From Mesobacillus subterraneus (GTDB taxonomy: Bacteria; Bacillota; Bacilli; Bacillales; Cytobacillaceae), in contig NZ_CP129019.1 of the NCBI RefSeq assembly GCF_020524355.2, positions 3,224,001 to 3,288,000 on the forward strand: a stretch of DNA of 64,000 nt, in the 5' to 3' direction. The translations under genes were made by a program, and so were the position numbers. Positions 43,993-51,965 of the stretch are shown here, one piece after another (positions within the stretch are counted from its first letter, which is position 1; every line of letters starts with the position of its first letter). Under the pieces are notes generated by a model. That model searched no databases and was not told the DNA's origin. It worked only from the letters and a program-made list of their open reading frames with translations.

Positions 43993-44165
43993 GTTGAACA
44001 ACTTTTATTTACGGTAGCACAATTGTTATTTAAGGTTACACAAATTCATCTCCAGTTACGGCAGATTTATCTCCAATTGCAAGAGTTTTATTAACGGTTG
44101 CCATCAATTTATCGACGGTTGCAGGATTTTTTATTAACCGTTGCGGCTGATTTATTAACGGTTGA
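43993..44165. repeat. 21-bp period array, TTTATTAACGGTTGC type
   Basis: GTTGC-like cores fall at 43993, 44014, 44035, 44055, 44076, 44097, 44118, 44140 and 44161: nine units with 20-22 bp steps. It sits just past the terminator of the glnQ-like gene. The rest of the gap 43818-43992 shows nothing. Confidence 0.65.
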
Positions 44166-44169
44166 CCAT

Positions 44170-44203
44170 AAAAAAGAAGCACCGACTGTAAAATCGGGCT
44201 TCC
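44170..44203 (-). terminator. Terminator of the amino-acid ABC operon
   Basis: Minus strand GAAGCCCGA pairs with TCGGTGCTTC (one bulge) and runs into TTTTTT. Confidence 0.75.
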
Positions 44204-44212
44204 TTTATCCAA

Positions 44213-44935
44213 CTATAAAACCTTGCTCAAAAACGCTTTCGTCCTTTCATTCTGTGGGTTTTCAAATATATCATCTGGCTTGTTTTCTTCCACGATTAAT
44301 CCTCCGTCCATGAAAATGACACGGTCACCGACCTCGCGGGCAAAGCCCATCTCGTGAGTGACGACAACCATTGTCATTCCTTCCCTTGCAAGCTGTTTGA
44401 TGACCTCCAAAACTTCCCCGACCATTTCTGGATCGAGGGCTGAGGTTGGTTCATCAAACAGCATGATTTTCGGCTCCATCGCAAGGGCGCGGGCGATTGC
44501 CACTCGCTGCTTTTGCCCGCCTGAAAGTGAGTCTGGGTAGGCTGCTGCTTTGTCTTCAAGACCTACCTTTTTCAGCAGCTCCATTCCTTTCTCCCTTGCT
44601 TTCTGCTCTGACACACCCCTTACCTTCAGGGGCGCCAGCATGATGTTTTCAATCACTGTTTTATGCGGAAAAAGGTTAAAGTGCTGGAATACCATTCCGA
44701 CCTCTTCGCGCACCTTGTTGATGTTCGATCCCTTATCAGTAATGTCAATATCTTCGATGAGTACATGTCCATCTGTTATCGTTTCAAGCAGGTTTATGCA
44801 GCGGAGGAAAGTTGATTTGCCAGAACCCGATGGACCGATTACCACCACAACCTCCTGTGGGTGGACCTCAACATTAATTCCATTCAACACCTTGTGGCTG
44901 CCAAATGACTTTTGCAAATTAGCGACTTTGATCAT
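44213..44935 (-). CDS. Polar amino-acid ABC transporter ATP-binding protein (GlnQ-like)
   Basis: A 240-residue ATPase with Walker [12 protein letters not shown]-loop FQHFNLFPH, signature [15 protein letters not shown], Walker [12 protein letters not shown] and switch His VTHEMGFA. It overlaps the permease by 4 bp. With the permease and the binding lipoprotein it forms an importer of the polar amino-acid (PAAT) family; glutamine, arginine or cystine are possible substrates. Confidence 0.9.
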   Translation of the reverse strand: MIKVANLQKSFGSHKVLNGINVEVHPQEVVVVIGPSGSGKSTFLRCINLLETITDGHVLIEDIDITDKGSNINKVREEVGMVFQHFNLFPHKTVIENIMLAPLKVRGVSEQKAREKGMELLKKVGLEDKAAAYPDSLSGGQKQRVAIARALAMEPKIMLFDEPTSALDPEMVGEVLEVIKQLAREGMTMVVVTHEMGFAREVGDRVIFMDGGLIVEENKPDDIFENPQNERTKAFLSKVL

Positions 44936-45588
44936 TCTGTTTTCAGCCTTCTTTCAAGGATATTTAATAAGAAGCTCAGCGAGAGCGTCAGGATAAGATA
45001 AATGACTGCTGCGGTAAGGTACGGCTCCCAAACGCGGTAATACTGACCTGCCATCGCCCGGCCCCAGTACATGATTTCCGGCGTCGCGACAATCGCCGCA
45101 AGCGATGATTCCTTGATGAGTACAATGAACTCATTTCCAAGAGGCGGAATCATCCGTTTGAATGCCTGAGGTAAAATTACATACCTCATCGCCTGGACAT
45201 GGGTCATTCCAAGTGACCGGGCGGCTTCCATCTGCCCGCGGTCGATTGACTGGATTCCTGCCCTGAAAATCTCTGCGATATAGGCTGCCGCATTTAGTGA
45301 CAGGGCGACGATTGTCGCGACGATCCCGTTCGTTTCACCTAAGATCATAGGGACGACACCAAAATGAATCAGCAGTATTTGCACAAATAGCGGGGTTCCC
45401 CTGAAGAACGTAATATACCAGACAAAAGGCCAGGTCAGCAGTTTTCGGCTCTGGATTTTGCCAAGTCCGATGAACAGGCCGAGGATTGTCCCGATAAAAA
45501 TTCCGGCCAATGATAGCCCGATTGTCAGCAGTGTGCCTTTTACTAGATAAGGAGAATATTCAACAATAATATCAAAACGAAAATCCAT
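44932..45588 (-). CDS. Polar amino-acid ABC transporter permease
   Basis: A 218-residue His/Glu/Gln/Arg-type permease with about five membrane segments and the EAA loop [20 protein letters not shown] that contacts the ATPase. It starts with [18 protein letters not shown]. It is separated from the binding protein gene by 313 bp that hold a hairpin and a 37-bp tandem duplication. Confidence 0.9.
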   Translation of the reverse strand: MDFRFDIIVEYSPYLVKGTLLTIGLSLAGIFIGTILGLFIGLGKIQSRKLLTWPFVWYITFFRGTPLFVQILLIHFGVVPMILGETNGIVATIVALSLNAAAYIAEIFRAGIQSIDRGQMEAARSLGMTHVQAMRYVILPQAFKRMIPPLGNEFIVLIKESSLAAIVATPEIMYWGRAMAGQYYRVWEPYLTAAVIYLILTLSLSFLLNILERRLKTE

Positions 45589-45678
45589 AGCTTGCCCTCC
45601 AAAGACCCCGAGGCTAGGGACCAGATTTTAATGAATTTTATAATTGCATGGACAGTTGTATTTCGACTATTTCATTCT

Positions 45679-45748
45679 AAAAGGTATCAGGCTCTTTTCG
45701 TTGTGACATCCGACAAAAAGGTATCAGGCTCTTTTCGTTGTGACATCC
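45679..45748. repeat. 33-bp direct repeat, 37-bp offset
   Basis: AAAAGGTATCAGGCTCTTTT and the following 13 bases occur identically at 45679-45711 and 45716-45748, with GACA between. They lie in the 313-bp gap 45589-45901, in which I see no gene. Confidence 0.8.
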
Positions 45749-45843
45749 CAATCGGAATTGTATTTTTAATCGTAAAACCTAAATGCGCTTTTATACTTTG
45801 ACTGTGAAAGCAACATAGTTTACGAAAAGAGCTGTACAAAAAA

Positions 45844-45874
45844 ATGCGTAACGCTGTTTTCAAGAGTTACGCAT
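45844..45874 (-). terminator. Hairpin between binding-protein and permease genes
   Basis: ATGCGTAAC pairs with GTTACGCAT around a 13-base loop, followed on the minus strand by TTTTTTT. It would attenuate readthrough so that more binding protein than permease is made. Confidence 0.65.
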
Positions 45875-45901
45875 CAACGAAGATTGATTGTTTTCGGCAA
45901 T

Positions 45902-46720
45902 TTATTCGGATGCTTCCTGCTCCGCCTTCAGCATATCCATGTTTGGTTCCTGGCCGAACCATTCTTGATAGATTTTCTCATATGTGCCATTTTCAACGAT
46001 TTTCTTGATTGCTTTATCGAAGTCCGCTTTCAAATCCGTTCCTTTCGGGAACAGAATTCCATAGTATTCCGCCTCGAAGCTTCCACTGTCTTCAATAACC
46101 TTCAGCTTTTCTTTCGGATTGTTTTTTGCATAGACTTCGACAACCCCGTTATCAGCAACAACTGCATCCGCTCCTCCCGAGAGCATTTCCATGATTGCCA
46201 GGTTGTTGTTATCGAATTTCTTGATATCTTCGTTATTCTTGCCTAGGAGCTTATCCATTGCTGCCTGCCCGGTTGTGCCGTTTTGGACAGCCACTACCTT
46301 TCCCTTCAGATCAGCAGCACTTTTAATATCGCTGTCTTCACTAACAAGGATCTTATTAGTGGATAAGAAATATGGCAATGAAAAATCATAGGTCTGTTTT
46401 CGCTCATCATTAATCGAGATTGAAGAAACCGCCAGATCAGCCCGCTTGCTCTTGATTTCCACAAAAATAGGATCCCAGCCGACATTCTCGATCTTCAGCT
46501 CATAACCTGCTTCCTTCGCGGCAGCTTTCAGGAAGTCGATATCGAAACCAACAATCTTGTCGCCATCCATGTATTCAAATGGTGCATATGCTGCATCCGT
46601 TACAACTCTCAATTCTTTCTTTTCAGCATCGCCTGTTCCTCCAGAGCTGCTTGTACCACAGGCCGACACTACAAGCACTGTAATCGCCATTATCACAATC
46701 GCAAAGAATCTTTTTTTCAT
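45902..46720 (-). CDS. Polar amino-acid ABC transporter substrate-binding lipoprotein
   Basis: About 272 residues. An N-terminal lipoprotein signal with lipobox VVSAC is followed by a type II periplasmic-binding (SBP_bac_3) domain: RVVTDAAYAPFEYMDGDKIV, GFDIDFLKAAAKEAG, and SISINDERKQTYDFS. GAGGGGGAAG precedes ATG 46720, which is better than the longer start at 46753. First gene of the importer operon. Confidence 0.9.
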   Translation of the reverse strand: MKKRFFAIVIMAITVLVVSACGTSSSGGTGDAEKKELRVVTDAAYAPFEYMDGDKIVGFDIDFLKAAAKEAGYELKIENVGWDPIFVEIKSKRADLAVSSISINDERKQTYDFSLPYFLSTNKILVSEDSDIKSAADLKGKVVAVQNGTTGQAAMDKLLGKNNEDIKKFDNNNLAIMEMLSGGADAVVADNGVVEVYAKNNPKEKLKVIEDSGSFEAEYYGILFPKGTDLKADFDKAIKKIVENGTYEKIYQEWFGQEPNMDMLKAEQEASE

Positions 46721-46895
46721 TCTTACTTCCCCCTCTTTTAAAAAAACGTACATAACTTTTAATAATTTATATGTATTAAGAGAGGCTTGTATTACTTTTT
46801 ACAGTGATAAGAAAAACTTATCTTTATAGATTCACACCTTGTTATTACCTTATGTTTCCTTTTAGTTTAAGATTTTACTAGGGAGGGGATTTCAT

Positions 46896-47276
46896 ATGGA
46901 ATTTAAATTCAAAGCAATTGATCATGTTCAACTGGCAGCACCTAAAGGTTCAGAAAATCAGGCCAGGAGATTTTTCGGAGAAGTATTAGGATTTGCAGAA
47001 ATCGAAAAACCGGCAGAGTTGAAAAAGCGGAGCGGAGCATGGTTTCAATATGGAAATTGTCAAATTCATATTGGAATTGAGGAATCGTTTATACCCGCAC
47101 GTAAAGCGCATCCAGCGTTTGAAATCGAAAATATAGAGGCATTGAAACAGCATTTATCATCATCAGGTATAGATTTTAATGAAGATGACATGCTTCCAGG
47201 TGCGAACAGGATATATGTAAATGACCCGTTCGGGAATCGAATTGAATTGCTCGAATGGCAACACACGCTAAAATAG
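46896..47276 (+). CDS. VOC family (glyoxalase-like) protein
   Basis: A 126-residue protein with the paired beta-alpha-beta-beta-beta units of the vicinal oxygen chelate fold: FKAIDHVQLAAPKGSENQAR at the N-terminus and INDPFGNRIELLEW-like VNDPFGNRIELLEWQ at the C-terminus. The metal-ligand pattern (H near 10, E near 118) is retained. GGGAGGGG lies upstream of ATG 46896. Substrate unknown. Confidence 0.8.
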   Translation: MEFKFKAIDHVQLAAPKGSENQARRFFGEVLGFAEIEKPAELKKRSGAWFQYGNCQIHIGIEESFIPARKAHPAFEIENIEALKQHLSSSGIDFNEDDMLPGANRIYVNDPFGNRIELLEWQHTLK

Positions 47277-47370
47277 TCCCTGCTTGCTCGATTGGTTTTC
47301 AATACAGCAAAATTTTGGTATTATATTTAGAAAAGCGAAATATTCGTTCCAAGAAAGAAGTGTTGAAGGA

Positions 47371-48585
47371 ATGACCCAGCAGCAAAAGGGGAAACGCAAC
47401 TTGATGATCATGTGGTTCGCGAATTTCTTCATTGCCGGCAGCATGACAATGGTAATGCCTTTTCTCTCATTGTACATCGAAACTTTTGGTGACTTTTCAG
47501 AAAGGTATGTCCAAAACTGGTCAGGCCTGACGTTCAGTATTACCTTCGTAACAGCCTTCCTATTTTCACCTGTGATTGGAAGACTTGGTGACCGATTTGG
47601 ACGCAAGAGAATTCTCATTTTCATGGGAATCGGGATGGGGTTAGCCGTCTTTCTTCTAGGGTTTGCAACTTCCGTCTTGGAGTTATTTTTACTGAGAATG
47701 TTCATGGGATTATTCTCTGGCTTCATACCTGTATCACAGGCACTTATTTCAACTCAGACATCGAAGGAAGAAGCAGGCAAAGTGTTAGGAACACTGCAGA
47801 CAGGAAGTATCACAGGCTCGTTGCTCGTCCCGATGCTTGGCGGGGTTCTTGCTGATACCTTAGGCTATGCGACAACCTTCCAATCTACCTCAGCATTCAT
47901 TGTCCTTTCTGGTCTGCTCGTGTTTTTTGTCATGGAATACAGAGTCGATATAAAAAAAGGAACAAAGACAAATTACAGCCGCAAAGAAGTTCTTCAGCAT
48001 ATCTTTAAAAATCCGATCATGGTCAATGTCCTGCTCATGTCGATGCTGGTGCAGATTGCCCATTTCAGTATCCAGCCTATCCTTTCGCTATATGTGGGAG
48101 AGCTGCATGGGCCTGAAAACCTGGCATTCTTTTCTGGAATCGCCTTTTCAGCAGCAGGGCTTGGCAATTTGTTAATGGCACGGAAATGGGGGCAAATTGC
48201 CGACCGGGTTGGCTATATCAAAATACTTGTCGTACTCCTGTTTCTATCGGCAATCATTTATTTGCCAGGCGGTTTTGTGGATAACATCTGGCAGCTTGTC
48301 CTGATTCGGTTTCTGCTTGGCATCACCATCGGCGGCATTATCCCTGTCAGGGTGGCTTATATCAGGCAGGAAGCACCGGTGGCAATGCAGGGTGAAGTAC
48401 TCGGCTATAACACGAGTCTACGTTTCTTTGGAAACATTATCGGTCCTGTGCTCGGCGGTTTCCTTGCAGGGTACTTCGGATTCACCTCGGTATTCGTCCT
48501 GACAAGCGGACTACTGCTCGTGAGCGGCATTGTCCTTTTTGCCTCGATGCAGCGCAATCCCCAGTTCGTAAGAGATACTTTTTAA
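47371..48585 (+). CDS. MFS multidrug-type transporter
   Basis: About 404 residues with twelve hydrophobic segments. The MFS loop 2-3 motif is GRLGDRFGRKRIL, and a similar half-motif ARKWGQIADRVG lies in the second half. The N-terminus MTQQQKGKRNLMIMWFANFF is a better start than the frame-opening ATG at 47284, which adds an unlikely 29-residue leader. Closest to drug/H+ antiporters of the DHA1 type; the substrate is unknown. Confidence 0.85.
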   Translation: MTQQQKGKRNLMIMWFANFFIAGSMTMVMPFLSLYIETFGDFSERYVQNWSGLTFSITFVTAFLFSPVIGRLGDRFGRKRILIFMGIGMGLAVFLLGFATSVLELFLLRMFMGLFSGFIPVSQALISTQTSKEEAGKVLGTLQTGSITGSLLVPMLGGVLADTLGYATTFQSTSAFIVLSGLLVFFVMEYRVDIKKGTKTNYSRKEVLQHIFKNPIMVNVLLMSMLVQIAHFSIQPILSLYVGELHGPENLAFFSGIAFSAAGLGNLLMARKWGQIADRVGYIKILVVLLFLSAIIYLPGGFVDNIWQLVLIRFLLGITIGGIIPVRVAYIRQEAPVAMQGEVLGYNTSLRFFGNIIGPVLGGFLAGYFGFTSVFVLTSGLLLVSGIVLFASMQRNPQFVRDTF

Positions 48586-48591
48586 AAGAGC

Positions 48592-48624
48592 AAAGACTGG
48601 ATCCTTGTGATTCAGTCTTTTTTA
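48592..48624 (+). terminator. Terminator of the MFS gene
   Basis: AAAGACTG pairs with CAGTCTTT around a 13-base loop, followed by TTTT. Confidence 0.75.
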
Positions 48625-48839
48625 CTTTTTATGAGACAAAATCAAGTATAATCTTATCTATGAATTATTTGGGCTTGAGAGACAGTTACACAGCTTCCAT
48701 CACTGCTGGTTTTTATTCAGATGGAAGAATCATTCAAGATATTGTTTTTTTATCGCTGTCTGAGGGAACCATTTACATATGAATGAGATTTAGAGGAAGA
48801 ATAGGTTCATATTACATATAGAAAATCGGGTGATTTTAT

Positions 48840-49619
48840 TTGGAAGTTCAAGCCTTGCAGGAAGTCGAAAAACTGGCCTTAAAAAAGCAAAAAACTTTTA
48901 AACAAAGCAAAATACGCTATCTGGCAAGGGCTGCCCTGGCATCGATGTTCATCGGCTTTGGGGTCATTGTTGCGTTCAAGACGGGAAATCCATTTTATGT
49001 GGAACACTCGCCCTTTGCCTACCCTATAGCTGCCATTACCTTCGGGGCAGCCATTATCCTGATTGCCTATGGCGGAGGAGACCTGTTCACAGGAAACACC
49101 TTTTACTATACGTTTGCAGCTTTGCGAAAAAAAATGGCCTGGCTTCAGGTGGCCAGGATGTGGATTTACAGTTATGTCGGCAATATCATTGGCGCAGCTG
49201 CGTTTGCTTTTTTGATTTATACAACAGGATTGTTTGATGATCATTCCGTTAACGGATTCTTGTTGAGTGTTGCTGAGAAAAAGACACTTGCACCAACTTC
49301 AGAGCTTTTTTTCAGGGGCATTCTCTGTAACTGGCTCGTTTGCCTCGCGTTCTTCCTGCCGATGTCGATGAAAGGCGACGGAGCAAAAATGTTTGCGATG
49401 GTGTTTTTCGTCTACTGTTTCTTCATTTCGGGTTATGAACACAGCATCGCCAACCTGTGTACCTTTGCGATCAGCATGGTCCTTGACGACCCGCAATCCG
49501 TTACTATTACAGGGGTGATTCACAATTTAATTCCCGTGACGATCGGCAACCTGATTGGCGGCGGAATCATGATGGGCTGGATGTATTACTATGCGAACAA
49601 ACCATTTTTTGAGGATTGA
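48840..49619 (+). CDS. Formate/nitrite transporter family protein
   Basis: A 259-residue channel of the FNT family with six membrane segments. Characteristic loops: AYGGGDLFTGNTFYYTFA (the omega-loop region) and SGYEHSIANLCTFAIS with the central channel residues, then GNLIGGGIMMG. The start is TTG 48840. It would move nitrite or formate across the membrane; given the nitrate and nitrite reductases in this window, nitrite handling is the likelier role. No Fnr box was seen upstream. Confidence 0.88.
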   Translation: MEVQALQEVEKLALKKQKTFKQSKIRYLARAALASMFIGFGVIVAFKTGNPFYVEHSPFAYPIAAITFGAAIILIAYGGGDLFTGNTFYYTFAALRKKMAWLQVARMWIYSYVGNIIGAAAFAFLIYTTGLFDDHSVNGFLLSVAEKKTLAPTSELFFRGILCNWLVCLAFFLPMSMKGDGAKMFAMVFFVYCFFISGYEHSIANLCTFAISMVLDDPQSVTITGVIHNLIPVTIGNLIGGGIMMGWMYYYANKPFFED

Positions 49620-49653
49620 AAAAGGCTCAGCTTTTACCTGAGCCTTCCCTTTT
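49619..49653. terminator. Bidirectional terminator after the FNT gene
   Basis: AAGGCTCAG pairs with CTGAGCCTT around a 7-base loop at the convergent ends of two genes. Confidence 0.8.
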
Positions 49654-50010
49654 AAATTTAATTGCTATTTGAGCTGCCAACGTGGCAGACACTGCAAATA
49701 TGAGGGTAAGCAGTACTTGGTTACTCAGCAACTCTTGTGAATAAACCGCCGCATTCACTGAAAACCAAAACAGGCTGCTGACTGCAGTGGCTATGAAAAA
49801 TAATCCCCATATGACTTCCTTGAATTTCCGATATCCACGGCTGCCTGGCAAATGCTTTATGTAAAAATAGAACAAAACCCCCAGCGCCACGACGATGAGT
49901 GAGTAACTAATCGGGAAAAAGACAACTTCATCATTATTATCAGCCAATGCGATATTCCCCAGAAACAGGAGTTGAAAGGTAAGAGCATAAATAAGGAAAG
50001 ATAAAAACAA
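49627..50010 (-). CDS. Hypothetical four-segment membrane protein
   Basis: A 127-residue protein with four hydrophobic segments (LSFLIYALTFQLLFLGNIA, ISYSLIVVALGVLFYFYI, VIWGLFFIATAVSSLFWFSV, VLLTLIFAVSATLAA) and a short basic tail. No family recognised. The last codons overlap the shared terminator. Confidence 0.6.
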   Translation of the reverse strand: MFLSFLIYALTFQLLFLGNIALADNNDEVVFFPISYSLIVVALGVLFYFYIKHLPGSRGYRKFKEVIWGLFFIATAVSSLFWFSVNAAVYSQELLSNQVLLTLIFAVSATLAAQIAIKFKREGSGKS

Positions 50011-50092
50011 GATCCATTCTCCTACATAAATAAATGACTTAATGTAAATTTTTATTCCTCCTTCAAGAATGTTTATTTTTATACTTCTCTCC

Positions 50093-50293
50093 CTATGCTA
50101 ATTCTCCTTTAAAAGAAAACAGGATATAGAAAATTCTATATCCTGGTGACCGCATTATTTCCGAACAAACATCGTGCCGTGACGACATTGTATGTAACTG
50201 CACTCTAATGTTTTTGCTTATAATAGGTGATGCCCAGGGCAAATGCAAGTACTGTTCCCAGTCAATACTGATGCTTTTCATTTGAAGTTTCAT
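50093..50293 (-). CDS. Doubtful small ORF or small RNA
   Basis: A 66-residue frame starting MKLQMKSISIDWEQYLH with a good GGAGG site 7 bp upstream. Its last 15 codons overlap a palindromic terminator (50120-50145, arms CAGGATATAGAA with its complement, then TTTTCTTTT on the minus strand). Either this is a short transcript with a broken reading frame or a small RNA. No homology recognised. Confidence 0.3.
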   Translation of the reverse strand: MKLQMKSISIDWEQYLHLPWASPIISKNIRVQLHTMSSRHDVCSEIMRSPGYRIFYILFSFKGELA

Positions 50294-50393
50294 CCGGGTT
50301 CCTCCTATCAATCTGCAAAGCAGACACTCTCCAAGTTTGAGAGTGCCTGCTTCGAGTGACTGAACTGGTAAAAATCGAGTAAAATTTCCATTT

Positions 50394-50480
50394 CGCTATA
50401 AAAATATGATTTTCGCTATAAAATTTCGATTTTCGCTATAAAATCGAAAATATCGCTATAAAAAAGATTTTTCCGCTATA
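50394..50480. repeat. Exact 20-bp period array, TTTTCGCTATAAAA type
   Basis: CGCTATA recurs at 50394, 50414, 50434, 50454 and 50474, precisely every 20 bp, with T and A tracts between. It lies 28 bp past the stop codon of the sugar-binding lipoprotein gene. The same unit and period occur at 57515-57640. Confidence 0.85.
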
Positions 50481-50507
50481 AAACTTGTCAGTCATCCATT
50501 TCAATGG

Positions 50508-51605
50508 TTATTTCTTATAGTGATCCTTCAATTTCTCCATCCAATCTTCTAAAAATGCGTCTGATTTGCCCCATCCTTCGATGATTTCAGTAAGATTCAC
50601 CATGTTCACTGGATTTTCAGACTGCTGAAGCTGTTCCTGTGAAATCAGTGATGCTTCGAGATCGTAACTCGCAGGTGTTTCTTCGCCAGCCAGCTTTTTT
50701 GCAAGCAATCTCATATTTACTTCACCGATAAGTTTTGGATCCACAGCAGCGGTGTATTTCCATGGACTGTCTTCTCCCTGGATTTCCTGAAGGTCTGCAT
50801 TGGATACATCGATTCCGTAAATCTTGATTTCATCTCGCCCAGCTTCCTTAATGGCACGAGCTGCTCCAATCGCAAAAGCATCCCATGTTGCAAAAATCGC
50901 GTCAATTTCTCCTTTTGGATGCTTGTTCAGCATAGCCGACACTGCGTTTTGTGTCTGGACGCTTGTATCTGCAGCAGCCACTCCGAATCTCTCAACCTCT
51001 TTGATTCCCGGATTCGCCTTCAGAGTTTCCTGGTAAACTTTATTTCTTCTCACCATTGGCGGGAAGCCATCTACCCAGAGGTAAACAATATTGGCTTCTC
51101 CATTTTGGTCCTTCACAAGCTGGTCCAGTGCCTGCGTTGCGAGAGCCTCGTCATCCTGGGATGTAAGTGTGACTCCTTCGACCTGAGCCAGTTCCGGATT
51201 TGAATCGAAAGTTACGACGCTCTTGCCTTTATCAACTAATTTCTTTACGTCATCTACCGTTGCCGCGTCATCTCCATGGGAAATGATGAATCCATCATAG
51301 TCCTGCTGGAGCCCCTGATTGATTGCATCATGAAATTTAGCTGTGTCCCCATTCGCCGTGAATACGTCTACCTTGAAGCCAAGAGCCTCCCCTTCTGCTT
51401 TCGCTCCGGCTAAAAATTGCGCCGTATGGTCATCTCCGCCAATTTTGCGGATGACTTTGATTTTGACTTCCTCGCCTTTAGCAAATCGTTCCGGAACTCC
51501 TTCAACTGGACCGCTGGCCGTTTTTGTCTCTCCGCCTCCGCAGCCAGTCAGCAGCAATGAAGAAGCAACTGCACCTAAAAATACTTTTTTCATTCCTTTT
51601 TTCAT
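50508..51605 (-). CDS. Sugar-type ABC transporter substrate-binding lipoprotein under a SAM-I riboswitch
   Basis: About 365 residues. Signal and lipobox (VASSLLLTGCGGG) are followed by a ribose/xylose-type type I binding fold (IKVIRKIGGDDHTAQFLAGA, IISHGDDAATVDDVKKLV, IYGIDVSNADLQEI). AAAGGGGGAAA precedes ATG 51605; the longer start at 51761 would run through the riboswitch. No ATPase or permease gene is adjacent. Control by SAM suggests a ligand linked to sulfur or methyl metabolism, for example methylthioribose or S-ribosyl compounds, rather than a plain sugar; this is inference. Confidence 0.85.
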   Translation of the reverse strand: MKKGMKKVFLGAVASSLLLTGCGGGETKTASGPVEGVPERFAKGEEVKIKVIRKIGGDDHTAQFLAGAKAEGEALGFKVDVFTANGDTAKFHDAINQGLQQDYDGFIISHGDDAATVDDVKKLVDKGKSVVTFDSNPELAQVEGVTLTSQDDEALATQALDQLVKDQNGEANIVYLWVDGFPPMVRRNKVYQETLKANPGIKEVERFGVAAADTSVQTQNAVSAMLNKHPKGEIDAIFATWDAFAIGAARAIKEAGRDEIKIYGIDVSNADLQEIQGEDSPWKYTAAVDPKLIGEVNMRLLAKKLAGEETPASYDLEASLISQEQLQQSENPVNMVNLTEIIEGWGKSDAFLEDWMEKLKDHYKK

Positions 51606-51644
51606 CTGAATTTCCCCCTTTGATTGATCTGCCTGACTAACACA

Positions 51645-51816
51645 AATAAAAAAACCTCTCCAGAAAAGAGAGGTTTCAAACGCAGTAGAATACAAAGGTC
51701 GGATTCCTCTCTTATCTTTCAAAACAAGTAATTGTTTTGCAGGATTTAGCACCAATTCCATTTGGAACGGTTGCTGGGCGTCATAGGGCCAGTCCCTCTG
51801 CCACTCTTGATAAGAG
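51645..51816 (-). promoter_or_regulatory. SAM-I riboswitch (S box) with terminator
   Basis: On the minus strand the leader starts CTCTTATCAAGAGTGGCAGA, then GGGACTGGCCC, GACGCCCAGCAACC, GGTGCTAAATCCTGC and closes with GAAAGATAAGAG, the S-box core in the right order (aptamer 51816-51709). A rho-independent terminator follows (AACCTCTC/GAGAGGTT, 51675-51653, then T run). SAM binding should favour the terminator. Confidence 0.93.
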
Positions 51817-51856
51817 AATTTCTTTATTTAGTTAATGTTGCAAATTGATAAAGTTT

Positions 51857-51885
51857 ACTTTAAACTCCTATACTTATATTGTCAA
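51857..51885 (-). promoter_or_regulatory. Sigma-A promoter of the riboswitch transcript
   Basis: Minus strand TTGACA (51885-51880), 17-bp spacer, TAAAGT (51862-51857), about 40 bp upstream of the S-box aptamer. Confidence 0.65.
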
Positions 51886-51927
51886 TATTATTATGAAAAT
51901 TTAGTTATATTCTTTTTTTCGTAGAAG

Positions 51928-51964
51928 AAAAAAGGAAGACCCCAAATCGGAATCTTCCTTTTTA
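51928..51964 (-). terminator. Terminator of the dynamin-like gene
   Basis: AAAAGGAAGA pairs with TCTTCCTTTT around a 13-base loop; T run on the minus-strand side. Confidence 0.75.
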
Positions 51965-51965
51965 C

